Shown: piece by piece, positions 1-10,989 of the stretch
Layout of the letters: the number at the start of each line of letters is the position of its first letter
How positions within the stretch are numbered: the stretch's first letter is position 1
Source: Microvelia longipes
Taxonomy: Eukaryota > Arthropoda > Insecta > Hemiptera > Veliidae
Length of the DNA: 64,000 nt
Assembly: GCA_018340805.1 (NCBI GenBank)
Contig: JACMZG010001863.1
Coordinates: 56,731,080-56,795,079, forward strand
Direction: 5' to 3'
Program-made: the position numbers and the translations under genes
The notes under the pieces: model-generated
What the model was told of the DNA's origin: nothing
Database searches by the model: none
The model's input: only the letters and a program-made list of their open reading frames with translations

Positions 1-224
1 AGTTATAATAAATTAAACTGAAATCACAGTTATAAATATTTATTTTTTTACTTAAACGTATATTAAGTAAAATCAATTTTAGAAATAAATTGATAGCATA
101 AGATGAAAATTTAACATCTTAAACACTCTCTAGTCTAGATAGGAAAGATATTACAGGGCCCAATTATGTGATTTGATAAATAATAAACTAAAATGTAATA
201 AAATTTAAAAATGATTAAAATATT
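1..224. other. AT-rich stretch, no gene seen
   Basis: The sequence is A/T-rich with stops in every frame. I see no repeat or gene signal before the minisatellite begins. Confidence 0.6.
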
Positions 225-914
225 AGCATTCGGTTCCTTAGCTACTAAGTAAAATCAGCTTCTTAACTGCTACGTGGCATTAGCTTCTTAGCCACTAAGT
301 AGCATCAGCTTCGTAGCCACTAAGTGGCATCAGCTTCGTAGCCACAAACTGGCATTAGCTTCTTAGCCAGTAAGTAGCATCAGCTTCGTAGCCACTAAGT
401 GGCATCAGCTTCTTAACTGCTATGTGGCATTAGCTTCTTAGCCACTAAGTAGCATCAGCTTCGTAGCCACAAAGTGGCATTAGCTTCTTAGCCACTAAGT
501 AGCATCAGCTTTGTAGCCACAAAGTGGCATCAGCTTTTTAGCTGCTACGGGCATTAGCTTCTTAGCCCTAAGTAGCATCAGCTTCGTAGCCACTAATGGC
601 ATCAGCTTCTTAGCTGCTACGTGAATTAGCTTCTTAGCCACTAAGTAGCATCAGCTTCGTAGCTACAAAGTGGCATCAGCTTCTTAGCTGCTACGTGGCA
701 TTAGCTTCTTAGCCACTAAGTAGCATCAGCTTCGTAGCCACAAAGTGGCATCAGCTTCTTAGCTGCTACGTGGCATTAGCTTCTTAGCCACTAAGTAGCA
801 TCAAGCTTCGTAGCCACAAAGTGGCATCAGCTTCTTAGCTGCTACGTGGCATTAGCTTCTTAGCCACTAAGTAGCATCAGCTTCGTAGCCACTAAGTGGC
901 ATCAGCTTCTTAGC
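225..914. repeat. 25-bp minisatellite in 75-bp higher-order units
   Basis: The basic 25-bp unit begins GCATCAGCTTCTTAGCCACT. Much of the array cycles through three unit types: one ending CTAAGTA, one with TTCGTAGCCACAAAGTG, and one with TTAGCTGCTACGTG. This gives a 75-bp higher-order period. About 27 units are present, some with single-base deletions. It is non-coding. Confidence 0.9.
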
Positions 915-1479
915 CAAGAAACAAAATGCAATTCATTGTATTTGCAAACGCAATGCTTCTCTGTCTTTATGGAGGTAGGAAAGAGGACTGCTAGCTCCTT
1001 TTAGAAAGCAAATCGAAAAAAAAGAGGGCGTTGTCTGGAAATCTCTCACACCCTCTACTTACACCCTAAAACTTGATTCTTGGATGTGACGAGTGTCTCT
1101 TAATGGAGGTACCCTTGAATAAGTCTGGTAGGTGAAGGCAAAACCTTGTAATGGTAAAATACATCAATATACCTAGGTTGAACTCAACAAATCTAATTAA
1201 TGATATCTAAGATTTATTTAAAAGGATGAAAATTCACAGCTTTTCCAGTATACTTGCCAAGAGGTTCTTATATTTTTTTCACAGTCTCTCTGCAATGCGC
1301 ACAGAAGATGAGACATGGCGAATCGCCACGTGAGAGCCACACACGTTTAGCACATTTCAAATGATCAAATATCCTAAAGGAAAGCAATACGTCGGACTCA
1401 TCGTCAAATTCTTCGATAGCTCAAACAGTTATCAAAGTTTGCACAAGATATCTTTTGATAATAATCTTATATTAACAAA
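915..1479. other. Unique AT-rich stretch
   Basis: I see no gene or repeat here. A 64-aa open frame starting at 1361 runs into the SINE-like remnant that follows and shows no protein-family signal. Confidence 0.5.
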
Positions 1480-1590
1480 GGGAATAACGTGGGATACGAA
1501 CCCAGACCTCCGTGGAGTCAGAGACTCCTCCCTTTTCCTCCCAACACCTTACTGACTTCGATCACCAGGTTGATTTCCCGTAGCAGTTTG
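1480..1590 (-). mobile_element. Probable tRNA-derived SINE head remnant
   Basis: Read on the minus strand, 1503-1491 is a perfect pol III B-box-like GGGTTCGTATCCC. About 60 bases upstream is an A-box-like TCGAAGTCAGTAAGG. The layout resembles the 5' head of the A/T-tailed SINE family found elsewhere in the window. The body is not recognisable, so this is an old or truncated copy. Confidence 0.4.
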
Positions 1591-1782
1591 TCCTATCAGT
1601 AGTTCTGAAAGCGGCTTACATCCACGATATAAACAGATCCCCCTCCCCAAAAAAATAAATAAAAACGTTATTTGTGTACATAAAGTTATATAATATAATT
1701 AGATAAAATCAGATCAAATGCTGATAATACTAACCGATCAGATACTTATTCGAGGTTTCGTAATGTTTAGAAATTTTTGCTA

Positions 1783-1809
1783 CAAACACACACACACACA
1801 CACACACAA

Positions 1810-1886
<77 letters not shown>
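1783..1886. repeat. (CA)n followed by (TA)n microsatellite
   Basis: About 12 CA dinucleotides run into a long TA tract. The flanks resemble those of other (AT)n tracts here: TTTTTCCTATAGAAATT follows it, and a very similar string follows the tract at 51.7 kb. The tract may therefore be an internal part of a dispersed element. Confidence 0.9.
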
Positions 1887-1887
<1 letters not shown>

Positions 1888-2224
1888 ATGACCGCCTTAT
1901 AAACTAATTTTTCCTATAGAAATTTACGAAAAATCAGACGTAAATAAAACTACAACAAACAATTGTAAAAATATTATTTGATATTTGCTCACTGAAGTGT
2001 ATTTCAGAATTAAAGCAATGTCTTAACTCAGAAGAAAAAGTATTCGTGATTGTTTTATAAATATTGTTTTATCGAGTTATATGACGAACAATTAGAGATA
2101 TTATATTTGAAACTAAACTGGCACTGGCACTTTCTCTCATTGTAGCCCAATGTATAGTAATTACTTTTACTATTTTATAGAGTAATTTATATTACACTGA
2201 ATGGTAAATTTACGATTAGTTAGT
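1887..2224. other. Unique AT-rich stretch
   Basis: The first 70 bases share TTTTTCCTATAGAAATT with the sequence downstream of the 51.7-kb (AT)n tract. I see no gene. Confidence 0.5.
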
Positions 2225-2640
2225 TAGCTGTAACCAGAAATAGTTTCTAGTCAAGTTTCACTGCATTCGAGACAACTAGATTGAACTCGGCCTTTATAAC
2301 ACTCCCGCTGTTAATATCTAGAAGTTTAAAATTTGTTGGCTGACACAGCATAAACGAGGAAATGTTTAAAGAGGAAGATACTTTTCCACTGTTGGAATCA
2401 TTTTCAGGGGTGAAAAACTCTTCAGCATCGTGATGTTGAATCGACGTAATAAACTCTTAAACTCATAGTGTACTGCTAAGAGGCAACGCGGAGTCCATAC
2501 AAAACGTATTAATCGAAGGTCAAGTCTTTCGGCATGTCCACTTGAAGGTGGGTAATGAATCGGAAGCTATGCACTCTTATTGTAGAAATGCTAGGCGTAG
2601 CACATATCTCAGATGAAAAATAAGTTCTCCACAAAAACTC
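2225..2640 (-). pseudogene. Possible retrotransposon coding scrap (copia-like?)
   Basis: On the minus strand two adjacent frames are open. One, about 2580-2375, reads LPIHYPPSSGHAERLDLRLI and onward. After a frame change, about 2370-2250 contains KFKLLDINSGSVIKAEF. The second segment loosely resembles the GY..GYRL-D-SG-V...RDV.F stretch after the integrase core of Ty1/copia elements. The match is weak and there is no continuous frame, so identity is uncertain. Confidence 0.15.
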
Positions 2641-2787
2641 AAACTGATGATTCACTCCATCATCATACCACATCATACCTTCTCATGGCATACCTTTCTC
2701 TACATTATAGATATCACAATTCTCTAATCAGAAGAAGTCTATATTTACAAAGACGATGAAAATAAAACGTCGTCAGGCTTTTACATC

Positions 2788-3212
2788 ATTCAGACGTCAC
2801 AGTGAGTCTGTATCAAAAGATGTGTGTGTCATTCAAAGGTCACAATGAGTGAGAGTAAGTCTGTATCAAAAGATGTGGGTGTGATTCAGAGGTCACAATG
2901 AGTGAGAGTAAGTCTGTATCAAAAGATGTGTGTGTCATTCAGAGGTCACAATGAGTGAGAGTGAGTCTGTATCAAAAGATGTGTATGTGATTCAGAGGTC
3001 ACAATGAGTGAGAGTAAGTCTGTAAAAAAGATCTGATTCAGAGGTCACAATGAGTGAGAGTAAGTCTGTATCAAAAGATGTGGGTGTGATTCAGAGGTCA
3101 CAATGAGTGAGAGTGAGTCTGTATCAAAAGATGTGTGTGTCATTCAGAGGTCACAATGAGTGAGAGTAAGTCTGTATCAAAAGATGTGGGTGTCATTCAA
3201 AGGTCACAATGT
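2788..3212. repeat. 53-bp minisatellite, about 8 copies
   Basis: Units begin ATTCAGAGGTCACAATGAGT and contain AAGTCTGTATCAAAAGATGT. The first and last copies have CAAAGGTCACA in place of CAGAGGTCACA. One copy near 3025 has lost about 10 bases. Alternate copies carry GTGGGTGTG or GTGTGTGTC endings, a weak two-type alternation. Confidence 0.9.
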
Positions 3213-3921
3213 CTATCTTCTACTTTGAGGTTGAGTGTAAGAGGTAGAGTCAAACTTCTTAGGACGTCTCCTGCATTGATATCGATATAGAGTTAAGTCT
3301 CAATCTAAGGATCTCTCACTGTAGATCGTTAAACAAATGACAACGATTCGCGTAGTATTTGAGAAAATAACAGAAGACCTAGTACCAACACATGATTTTG
3401 ATATAGCGACGAACCTGACATTGCTTGAGATAAATAGAAATTGTTCAGACTTTTCAACAAATATGACACATAAAGATCTACGCTTTTTTAAGGTATTATC
3501 TTATTCTAAGCATGAAACTCTATCTTATGGCAAAAAGGCTCATTGCAAAAAGGTTGTTGTAAAATAAAACTATTATCGGTATAAATTTCTTTTATCATGC
3601 CATAGTTTAGGAAATAAATCCACATCTAGGCGTATAAAAACCTTTAAGCTAATTTTAATACACCAGACGTTTGAGGTTAGGTCATACTAAGTACCGTCCA
3701 CGAAGATGCTTGGAATTCCGAGTCATTTGAACGCCATCGGCCGGGGTCAACAAATGCCGGACATACCAGACTCCGAGGGTTCAACACTAACCATAACCTT
3801 TTTTTTGACCTTTGATGACCACGACTCATGCAATAGGTACTAATCCTACATGAAACTTTAACCAAAAACTATCAATTCTGTAAATAAACAGTAAATTAAT
3901 AGCATTTATTGACATTGATTA
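3213..3921. other. Unique stretch without a convincing gene
   Basis: A 76-codon frame (3337-3567, plus) and a 62-codon frame (3677-3865, minus) are open, but neither has family motifs nor good splice signals. Both are within the length range expected by chance across a 64-kb window. Confidence 0.45.
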
Positions 3922-4311
3922 TTAAAAATAATTTAAAGCAAAATCAAATTTTAATAACATGTTATATTTCATGTTTAAAACAACTATTCTTATTAATGTT
4001 ATTATATTAAAGAATTGTCTATGTTTTGTTTTTTGGACATTGAGATCTAAGATTAATATGACGGAGTCAATTCTTGTCTTTTTCCAGCTTATAGGGCAAA
4101 AAATAGTCACTAATGCTCCTGTGAAGTGAGCATTTAACTTGTACCCAAAGGCAAGGCACAAAGAACCAAGCATTACAACTCCTGATGAGTAGACGAGGGT
4201 TATAGACATTTTCTTCCCGCCATAAATCCAGGGAAATAACATTTGTGAAATAACATAGGTGAGCGTCATCCTGTTAGATATACAAAACTCTACCTCTAAA
4301 ATTGGCAGCAC
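3922..4311 (-). pseudogene. 129-codon frame with hydrophobic segments; possible MFS-transporter-like fragment
   Basis: This is one of the longest non-repetitive open frames in the window. Residues from Met14 read MTLTYVISQMLFPWIYGGKK, then a hydrophobic segment SGVVMLGSLCLAFGYKL. This loosely recalls a sugar-porter loop and TM8, where GGKK would replace the usual GRR/GRK. An acceptor-like ATCTAACAG lies directly before GATGACG at 4274. The first 13 codons overlap a dispersed repeat (4262-4410), and the last 50 residues are low-complexity Ile/Leu/Asn. It could be a real exon, a decayed one, or chance. The family resemblance is from memory only. Confidence 0.2.
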
Positions 4312-4410
4312 ACATTATTATTTGCAATAGTTTAATGTTTAGTCGGTTTCTTGCTTAGTTTTTTTTAAAGGTTTTAGCGCATTTCCTTTGAAAAATACAG
4401 ATATAATGAG
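4262..4410. mobile_element. Fragment of a dispersed repeat also found at 51.2 kb
   Basis: About 130 bases align with 51180-51305. Shared landmarks in the same order are CCTGTT, CAAAACT.TGCCTCT, AAATTGGC, TTATTTGCA, a T-rich segment and AGGTTT.AGCGCATTCC. A third, partial copy of the GCGCATTTCCTT end lies near 22435. The element type is unknown. Confidence 0.55.
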
Positions 4411-4606
4411 TTACGAATAATGCTTAATAATTGAGTAACTGCTTAAGTTGTAAAGCATAAATGTAAAGCATTGGTCACATTCCCAGACCAACTTCCACTA
4501 TTCAAGGCACCTCATTTTAAAGAAAATTCGCTAACAATTAATTAATAGCTAAATTAAAAAAAATAATAACTTCAGTGTGCGCCGTGGAATGGTCTACAAT
4601 ATTAAC

Positions 4607-4669
4607 AACACCAACTTCGTCTTTCCACCAATAAGAAAATATTATTGGTGGAAAGACGAAGTTGGTGTT
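4607..4669. repeat. Perfect 28-bp inverted repeat with 7-nt loop
   Basis: The left arm 4607-4634 starts AACACCAACTTCGTC. It is the exact reverse complement of 4642-4669, with loop GAAAATA. No mismatch is visible. It resembles a small RNA hairpin in shape, but it could equally be a recent inverted duplication. Confidence 0.9.
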
Positions 4670-6375
4670 AATAAAAAAAAAAAAAGTTATTCATCTATAA
4701 AATTAAAAATCTCCATAAATGTAAAAAAAGAAAAATGAAAAATATATTAACAGTAAAACAGCTATGAAGAAATAGCATTAAAACTTACCTGACTACTAAA
4801 TGTTAACAATGATTAATATAATCTATTATTCTAAGTTATAAAAAAGACATAACCCAAAAGAAATAATCAAAACTATTAAAGATTTACAGTTTTAAATAAT
4901 ATAAAATCTGAGACATAACATGTGGTACAACATGATGGTCAATGGTCACCCGTTGAAGGGATAAAAAAATAGAAATGTTTCAATTTAAGATAAAAAATGA
5001 ATGGGGTGAATCAAACACAATGAATTACAAGAATACATACAGTCTTTAAAATAGTAAATAAGATAAAAAATAATAAGGTAAAATTAATAAAAAATATAAG
5101 GTAAATAAAATAAAACAATAATAAGGTTAAATAAATAAATTAAAAAGAAGGTAAAATAATAAATAAGATAAAAATAATAATACTAAGATATTATAATAAT
5201 AAGGTAAAAGTAAAGAACATAAATATTAATAATAAGGTTAAATAAATAAAATAAATAAGATAAAAATAATAATACGAAGATATTACAATAATAAGGTAAA
5301 ATAAAGAACATAAATAATGATATTAACAAGGTATAATAAAATAGATACAAACATTTAAAGTAAAATAAAAAAAAACATAAGGAAAGAAAAAGGGGAGAGA
5401 GTAACTATTGAGCAATCAAAAAGAATACAAATATTTAGGAAAACCAGGCAAAATACTAAAATAAAAGAGAGAATGAGGGAACACAGAGACGAGCTTTACC
5501 TGATTTGCCGTTAGAGGAGACTTTTTCTATAAAAATACAAACAAAAATGTCAATGTTAAACAATAAAAATTTACTAGGGGAAGTTAATGGAGCAGCGCAG
5601 TGCAATGGTATATTGTTATGTCATTGGTAGAGCAGAGCAGGCTATCAGCAATACCTGATAGCAGATGTATTGCTTCCAAGATGCTTGGATAGAGGTCATC
5701 AATAAAAAATTACATATATCCAAAGAAAATAATAATATTAATTTCAAGAAGGACTCTAAGGATATGAACAAGTATTATGCAGGTATTTTAAATAACCTGA
5801 AATAAAACAGCCTCTTCTAGTTGTTTTTTCCAGTTTGTTTTGTACTTTTATCATTATTTTTCTTTTTAGTAAGACTGAGTTCTCTATGTAGATTGAATGA
5901 AGTGTCCGACACATTAATTTTAAACCCCAGGTGAGAAACTGTTGTTCAACAAATTATTTAGTTATTAATTAACTCTCTCGAAATCTTCATATGTTTTTCT
6001 CTTGATCTTTTACAAAATATGTATAGAAATTATTGATATGCATTTCGATTTCATTTACCTCAGTAAGTTTTCTTTTATTATTTTTCAATGAATTTAATAG
6101 TTTTAGCACTGTTATCATTAATTTAACTTTTCATTTCCTTTTTTCTAATTTATTTTTAACTTTTTAGGTTTTTACACCTGATCTTTTCTTTTTAATTTTT
6201 GACTTAGTTAGTTAATTTAGCCTAACTTTAGTAAGTTTTTTAATATAATAATTAATATCTTTTTCAGATAGCTCTGCATGACTTAAATACTATGTATTTG
6301 TAATCTTTATTCTAGTAATAACTTTATTGAGTGTAATTATGGTTTATCTGTTTTTCTTTTGTAGATTTTAATAAC
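4670..6375. other. Low-GC stretch with A-rich simple repeats (5030-5400)
   Basis: From about 5030 to 5400 the plus strand is made of degenerate AATAAGGTAAAATAAATA-like units with strong purine/A bias. From about 5800 to 6360 it turns T-rich. A short inverted repeat GCTATCAG..CTGATAGC lies near 5641-5662. I see no gene. Confidence 0.6.
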
Positions 6376-6405
6376 TTGAAAATGCTCTGTGTGACGAAGA
6401 GCGAA
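6376..6405 (+). ncRNA. Hammerhead-like motif remnant (TTGAAAA..stem..GAAA)
   Basis: TTGAAAAT is followed by stem GCTCT/AGAGC and then GAAA. Three other loci share this layout (6662, 22817-22846 minus, 35464). It resembles the CUGANGA-stem II-GAAA core of hammerhead ribozymes that are reported in Penelope-like retroelements. Core bases are mutated and an extra T precedes the stem, so catalysis is unlikely. Confidence 0.25.
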
Positions 6406-6661
6406 ATATTGTTGTCTAAATATAGCATCTAAATTTTCATTTTGTCTCTTAAGCGCACAAACACATAACGTAACGTAACGTGTCATCAATAAATTTTCAT
6501 AGGTAACTTATTTTTATTTTTAATTACTTAATTAATTTTATTGTTTCTGAATTCTATTAAGAATTTTAATATATTCTGACATGATTTGCATGCACTTTTT
6601 ATTTTTTATCATTAATTCAATAAGGCAGTTTATATTTCTGTTTCTTTTTTGTTGTTAGACA

Positions 6662-6685
6662 CTGATGATGATGGTTAGATAGAAA
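6662..6685 (+). ncRNA. Hammerhead-like motif remnant (CTGATGA..GAAAGCCGAC)
   Basis: CTGATGA, 13 bases, then GAAAGCCGACTCT. The following GGAGAGACTTCGGTGTTTT matches the flank of the 35464 copy (GGAGAGATTTTGGTGTTTT), so the two loci are copies of one element. The intervening stem has decayed here. Confidence 0.3.
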
Positions 6686-6689
6686 GCCG

Positions 6690-7425
6690 ACTCTATTTAT
6701 GCTAATACACGATAAATGGAGAGACTTCGGTGTTTTTTCTAGTTTAATAGAAAAGGTTTGTTTCGAGCCATAAGTCAAATTTCCATAAAATCCCTTTTTG
6801 GAGGACAAGATATTCTTAGGTAGAAGTTCAAATCAGCCCCATATGTGTAATGGTTTCAATCCCTCCCTCCAATACCCCAGTGCTAAAACCCCATATCTAA
6901 AAGAACAAACGAGGATATATAGAATAGTAATAGGTTACCAGATAGAGAGATACGCCCTTACTTAGCCTGAGTGGTGAGTAAATACACGAGCAATAAGAAA
7001 AACTTCCCTACTGATATTTAATAGTTTTTCTCGTGACCAAAGTCATATCGATCTCATTTTCCTAATATAGCCGGACAATACTTGATTAGAAAACGTATTT
7101 CCTTTCTCCCTGACTTAGTAGATTAACTATTTTATAGGAGGAATCCCTTCAATATTAGAACTATTTACCGGTAGGTATTGAGAGGTCTATACCAAGGCCC
7201 ATTTTTCACTTACTTTTTACAAATATGTTTTATCTTCTTAATTGTGTTTAATTATCTTTTATTTTAATTACCATTTATTAAATTTTCTATCTTTTATTTC
7301 TTAAGACGACTATCTTCTTCGAGGTGATAAGGCGGCAATATTATATTTCCTCAGCAGTTTTCAAGAATTTTTAAGGTCTTAAAAAAGTGTTTAAGATCAA
7401 AGAAAATTTGTGAAAATAATAATGA
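6690..7425. other. Unique AT-rich stretch
   Basis: The first 60 bases continue the element shared with 35.5 kb. Beyond that I see no gene or repeat. Confidence 0.5.
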
Positions 7426-7434
7426 CCTTAAATA

Positions 7435-7660
7435 TAATAATAATATATAATGATGCCCGTTTTAGGGCCTTTAGGGTATTCTCCTTGCGGGAACCACTTC
7501 GGGTGGGTCACATCTACTATGCTCAAAGTAAAGCTAAAGTTGGCGAAATCTTTTTACATCAAATTCTATTCATAAAAACTGAGAGCATAGCCCGGGCTGT
7601 GAATCCCGGACCTCCGGTGCCGAAGTTCAGTACTATACGACCGCGGCTACGGAGGCAGGG
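7435..7660 (-). mobile_element. tRNA-derived SINE with A/T-rich tail, copy 1
   Basis: On the minus strand it begins CTGCCTCCGTAGCCGCGG with a tRNA-like head and a degenerate B box (GGGATTCACAGCCCGGG). It ends CCTAAAACGGGCATCATTAT followed by an A/T-rich tail. Flanking direct repeats CCTTAAATA (7426-7434 and 7661-7669) mark the insertion. The same family lies at 41729, 55503 and 58308 with different TSDs. It is non-coding; mobilisation would need a partner LINE. Confidence 0.85.
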
Positions 7661-7953
7661 CCTTAAATAGGATTTATTATAATAGTTTGTAGTTGTTGGT
7701 TTTTCTCAGAGCCATGTTAATTGAGATACGATAGAGCAGTAAGGCAATTAGAGACATTAAGATACTAGAGAACAGTAAGGCAGATAAATAGACAATTATC
7801 GCCTAATCCCAGCTTTGTTTTTATATCTATCTAATGTAATTGACAATCTACTTTTTTTCTGCCAATAAGTTCAAAAATTTTCGTGATGAACCGTCCAGCG
7901 GAATCAGTATCTTCCTTGTCTGAAAATTAGTTTAGAATTTTTCATATTCGAGC

Positions 7954-8149
7954 GGCTGAGGAAGAGCTGGAATCGCTCAAGTGGCAGGACATCCTCACTT
8001 TCATAGGTCAATCCAGGAGATTTAACAGGGAACAGGAGGTGGAGGCGTAGTGGTGAGAGGGTGATTGAGTTACGGGGTTGGTGAAAAGGACATTAAAGAT
8101 GGTCTACTCACCAGGCTTGACCTCCCCACCCCCCTACTACTACTACTAC
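7954..8149 (+). mobile_element. Short tRNA-derived SINE, 196 bp, (CTA)n tail
   Basis: It is flanked by perfect 13-bp direct repeats TTCATATTCGAGC (7941-7953 and 8150-8162). The head has an A-box-like GCTCAAGTGGCAGG and a B-box-like GGTCAATCC about 30 bases on. The 3' end is CCTCCCCACCCCCC followed by (CTA)5. The tail type matches that of the 560-605-bp SINE family here, suggesting mobilisation by the same LINE lineage. Confidence 0.8.
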
Positions 8150-8162
8150 TTCATATTCGAGC

Positions 8163-8755
8163 AAAGCGAGTCCGGAGTTGTAAGGTTGAGTTAAGCGAAT
8201 TCCATGTGAGAAAACGTACTAAGGTTCTCCGTACCCATTTCTTTAAAAAAAAGAATGATAGGAATAGTCTAGCATTGTTAGCCCTTTCAGTCAAGTTGGG
8301 AAGGAATACAATTGGTATATGAGAATCAGGTCAACAAAAGGAAAATAGGTTAAAGCGAAGGAAGACAAATCTGAGACCCTTTGTCAGACGTTCCCAATCT
8401 GACCTGATTTTGTCAGTTGGAAACCCGGTATCAATTTTGGGCGAAGTCATTAATCAAGACAACTCAACCAGACGTTTGTTAGAGAAGTGATCTCTTTTTG
8501 GGAATCTGAAAAGAGAATTCTTAATAAAGAATCTAATAGAGCTGTCAGTTTCAAGAACTAATGTAATTGATTTTGGGCATTTGTTAAGGGAAAAATTGAT
8601 AGAAAACCAAGAGGATTGGAAAATGTAGAATATAGATATTTGTATCATGCCAGTATATAAGCTTACAATAAAGAAACTATGGGTTTAAAGAATTGTGACA
8701 CAGGTGAGGTTGAGTTCCCGTTAAAATTTAAAATATCATATGGAAAGAAAGATAT
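8163..8755. other. Unique stretch, no gene seen
   Basis: GC is slightly above average and one minus-strand 64-codon frame is present (8454-8648), without motifs. I see no repeat. Confidence 0.45.
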
Positions 8756-9208
8756 ATTTACTTGGTTCCCAACCTCAATTAATCTGAAAAAATCGAGTGG
8801 ATTTGTGTATAGGAACTAGGAGGTCTGTCTAATCTCCATTAAAATCTCTTAGTTTCGATTTGTAATAGAGTTAAGACTTTAAGAAATCTCAAGTTTTTTG
8901 CTATGAGAACAAAAATATTTTGTAATTTTCCTTCCAAGTAAATTGCCTAATTTACTTGGGTCCCAATTTTATGTTGGGAACCAAGGGCACTTTCGCACTG
9001 TATCATTATTCACTTGATTATCAATATTTCTTTTCCCCCTTCTCAACCCCATACAAAAGCTCCATTGCTTTTCAACATCCCCCATTAAGATTGTTAAAGA
9101 ATATCTTTTATATGATTTAGTAAATATATTGTCGGTACCCAAGTGAATAATTGCCTTATATCGCCATATTTACTCGGGTCCCAACTTTATGTTGGGACCC
9201 AAGTAAAT
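8756..9208. mobile_element. Inverted-repeat element with internal hairpins
   Basis: ATTTACTTGGTTCCCAAC at 8756 is mirrored by GTTGGGACCCAAGTAAAT at 9191-9208. The same sequence forms internal hairpins at 8951-8985 and 9168-9208, with a half copy near 9134. Multiplied terminal repeats of this kind are typical of foldback or MITE-type DNA elements. No TSD is evident, so boundaries are approximate. Confidence 0.5.
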
Positions 9209-9323
9209 AAGTACCATAATTTTCCCATTCAAAGTTAAATTTCCTCTCTATTAGATTCTTAGGCCCAAGCCTTTAAACAGTCTACATGGGTTTTGAATTC
9301 TAAAGCAGAGGGAATTAAATTAG

Positions 9324-9450
9324 CTAACAAGCGAAGCTTGCCAAGGGATTTAACAAAGGTTTTGGCAAGCGAGGCTTGCCGAGGGATTTAACAAAGGTTT
9401 TGGCAAGCGAGGCTTGCCGAGGGATTTAACAAAGGTTTTGGCAAGCGAGG
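9324..9450. repeat. 38-bp tandem repeat, about 3 copies
   Basis: Units contain GGCAAGCGAGGCTTGCC, itself a short palindrome, followed by GAGGGATTTAACAAAGGTTTT. The last copy is truncated after GGCAAGCGAGG. Confidence 0.9.
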
Positions 9451-10239
9451 AAAAATCAAGGAAACTAAGACAAATCTAGAGTTGGAATCGGCTCTAAATG
9501 TTGAGTATTAAGTTTTGCCAATGACTTCTTTAGGCGTGACTAGCGCATGTTTTAGAAAATGCGTATTTGTAAAAATCAGTCAAGAAATAAACATAATTTG
9601 CTTGTAAACCACAATAATCATTCCAGATTGTGTTCCGCTATCTAATATCCTCAGAGTATTAAATTTAGTGATTATTATAATTTATTAAAAGTAATAGCAC
9701 AACCGGGTTGCGATTCTTAGACCTCTTGTGAGAATACATCTTTATTCATCGTATCCTCTAGCTAGGACAAGACCACTAAAAAGAAGGGACCATGAAAAGG
9801 AAGAATAAAAATAATAACATACCAAAATGTTCATAATAATCAAATATGCGTACCTGAAACAGACAGAAATTAAGAGAAAGTCAGTAAAAAAATGTAAATA
9901 AGTGTCGAGGGTATTAATATTAGTTTTTTACATTGATATTACTTAATTTATTTAATTTACGATCACCTTATTATATAAGATCGCCATCCTTTCCCCACCT
10001 ACTTTGATCATTTCCGCACCAATAATTAACACCACCCATTTCTACTATCATCTTAACCATGGTAGGGAGTATTGTAGAGAAAGATGGAAACTACTAGTTT
10101 AACCCCCTAGTAAGTAGCCCACTTATTTAGGGTCTTAGAAGTTTGTGACCACTCCTTTAGTTGAAGAACTATTATGTTAGAATGGAGAGGAAGAGAGCAA
10201 ACAACAGTTTTAACTTTAGTAAGTAACCAAATTATTCAG
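9451..10239. other. Unique AT-rich stretch
   Basis: I see no gene, no splice-flanked island and no recognised repeat. Confidence 0.45.
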
Positions 10240-10963
10240 TGACTTCCAAAATCCCTTATAGGGGTTTTGACCACCCAAGTTAACAAACAGTGTAATGGCT
10301 GGAACCGGTCTCAATTTTTCATAAATACCTTCCTGAACAAGGATCTGCAATTCTGCCGACTCGTATCGGATGGGTGTCCCAGGCAGAACGCACTTTAGGG
10401 GCAAAGGTTCTGCCTGGGACACCCAATCCGATACGAGTCGGCAGAATTGCAGATCCTTGTTCAGGAAGGTATTTACGAAAAATTAAACCCGTTTCCAGCC
10501 ATTACACTTTTTATTAACTTGGGTGGTAAATTTTACCTGTAAAGTGCGTTCTGCCTGGGACACCCATCCGATACGAGTCGGCAGAATTGCAAATCCTTGT
10601 TCAGGAAGGTATTTACGAAAAATTGAGACCGGTTCCAGCCATTACACAGTTTGTTAACTTAGGTGGTAAATTTGACCTCTAAAGTGCGTTCTGCCTGGGA
10701 CGCCCATCCGATACGAGTCGGCAGAATTGCAGATCCTTGTTCAGGAAGGTATTTACGAAAAATTAAACCCGTTTCCAGCCATTACACTTTTTATTAACTT
10801 GGGTGGTAAATTTTACCTGTAAAGGGCGTTCTGCCTGGGACACCCATCCGCGATACGAGTCGGCAGAATTGCAGATCCTTGTTCAGGAAGGTATTTACGA
10901 AAAATTAAACCAGTTTCCAGCCATTACACTTTTTATAAACAAAACACCCCTGGGCTCTTGGTC
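10240..10963. mobile_element. Foldback MITE copy with one inverted and four direct arms
   Basis: The landmark CTGCCTGGGACACCCATCC occurs in plus orientation near 10410, 10551, 10691 and 10831 (period about 140) and inverted near 10375-10393. The right end CCCCTGGGCTCTTGGTC is followed by TA. It is the same family as 53211-53636, which has both ends intact. Here the left terminal GACCAAGAGC is missing, so this is an arm-amplified, 5'-deleted copy. Confidence 0.8.
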
Positions 10964-10989
10964 TATATAAAAGAAAATAATATTTTATA

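Noticed and set aside
3337..3567. 76-codon plus frame starting MTTIRVVFEKITEDL
   Set aside because: No motif, no splice context, and length is within chance expectation for the window.
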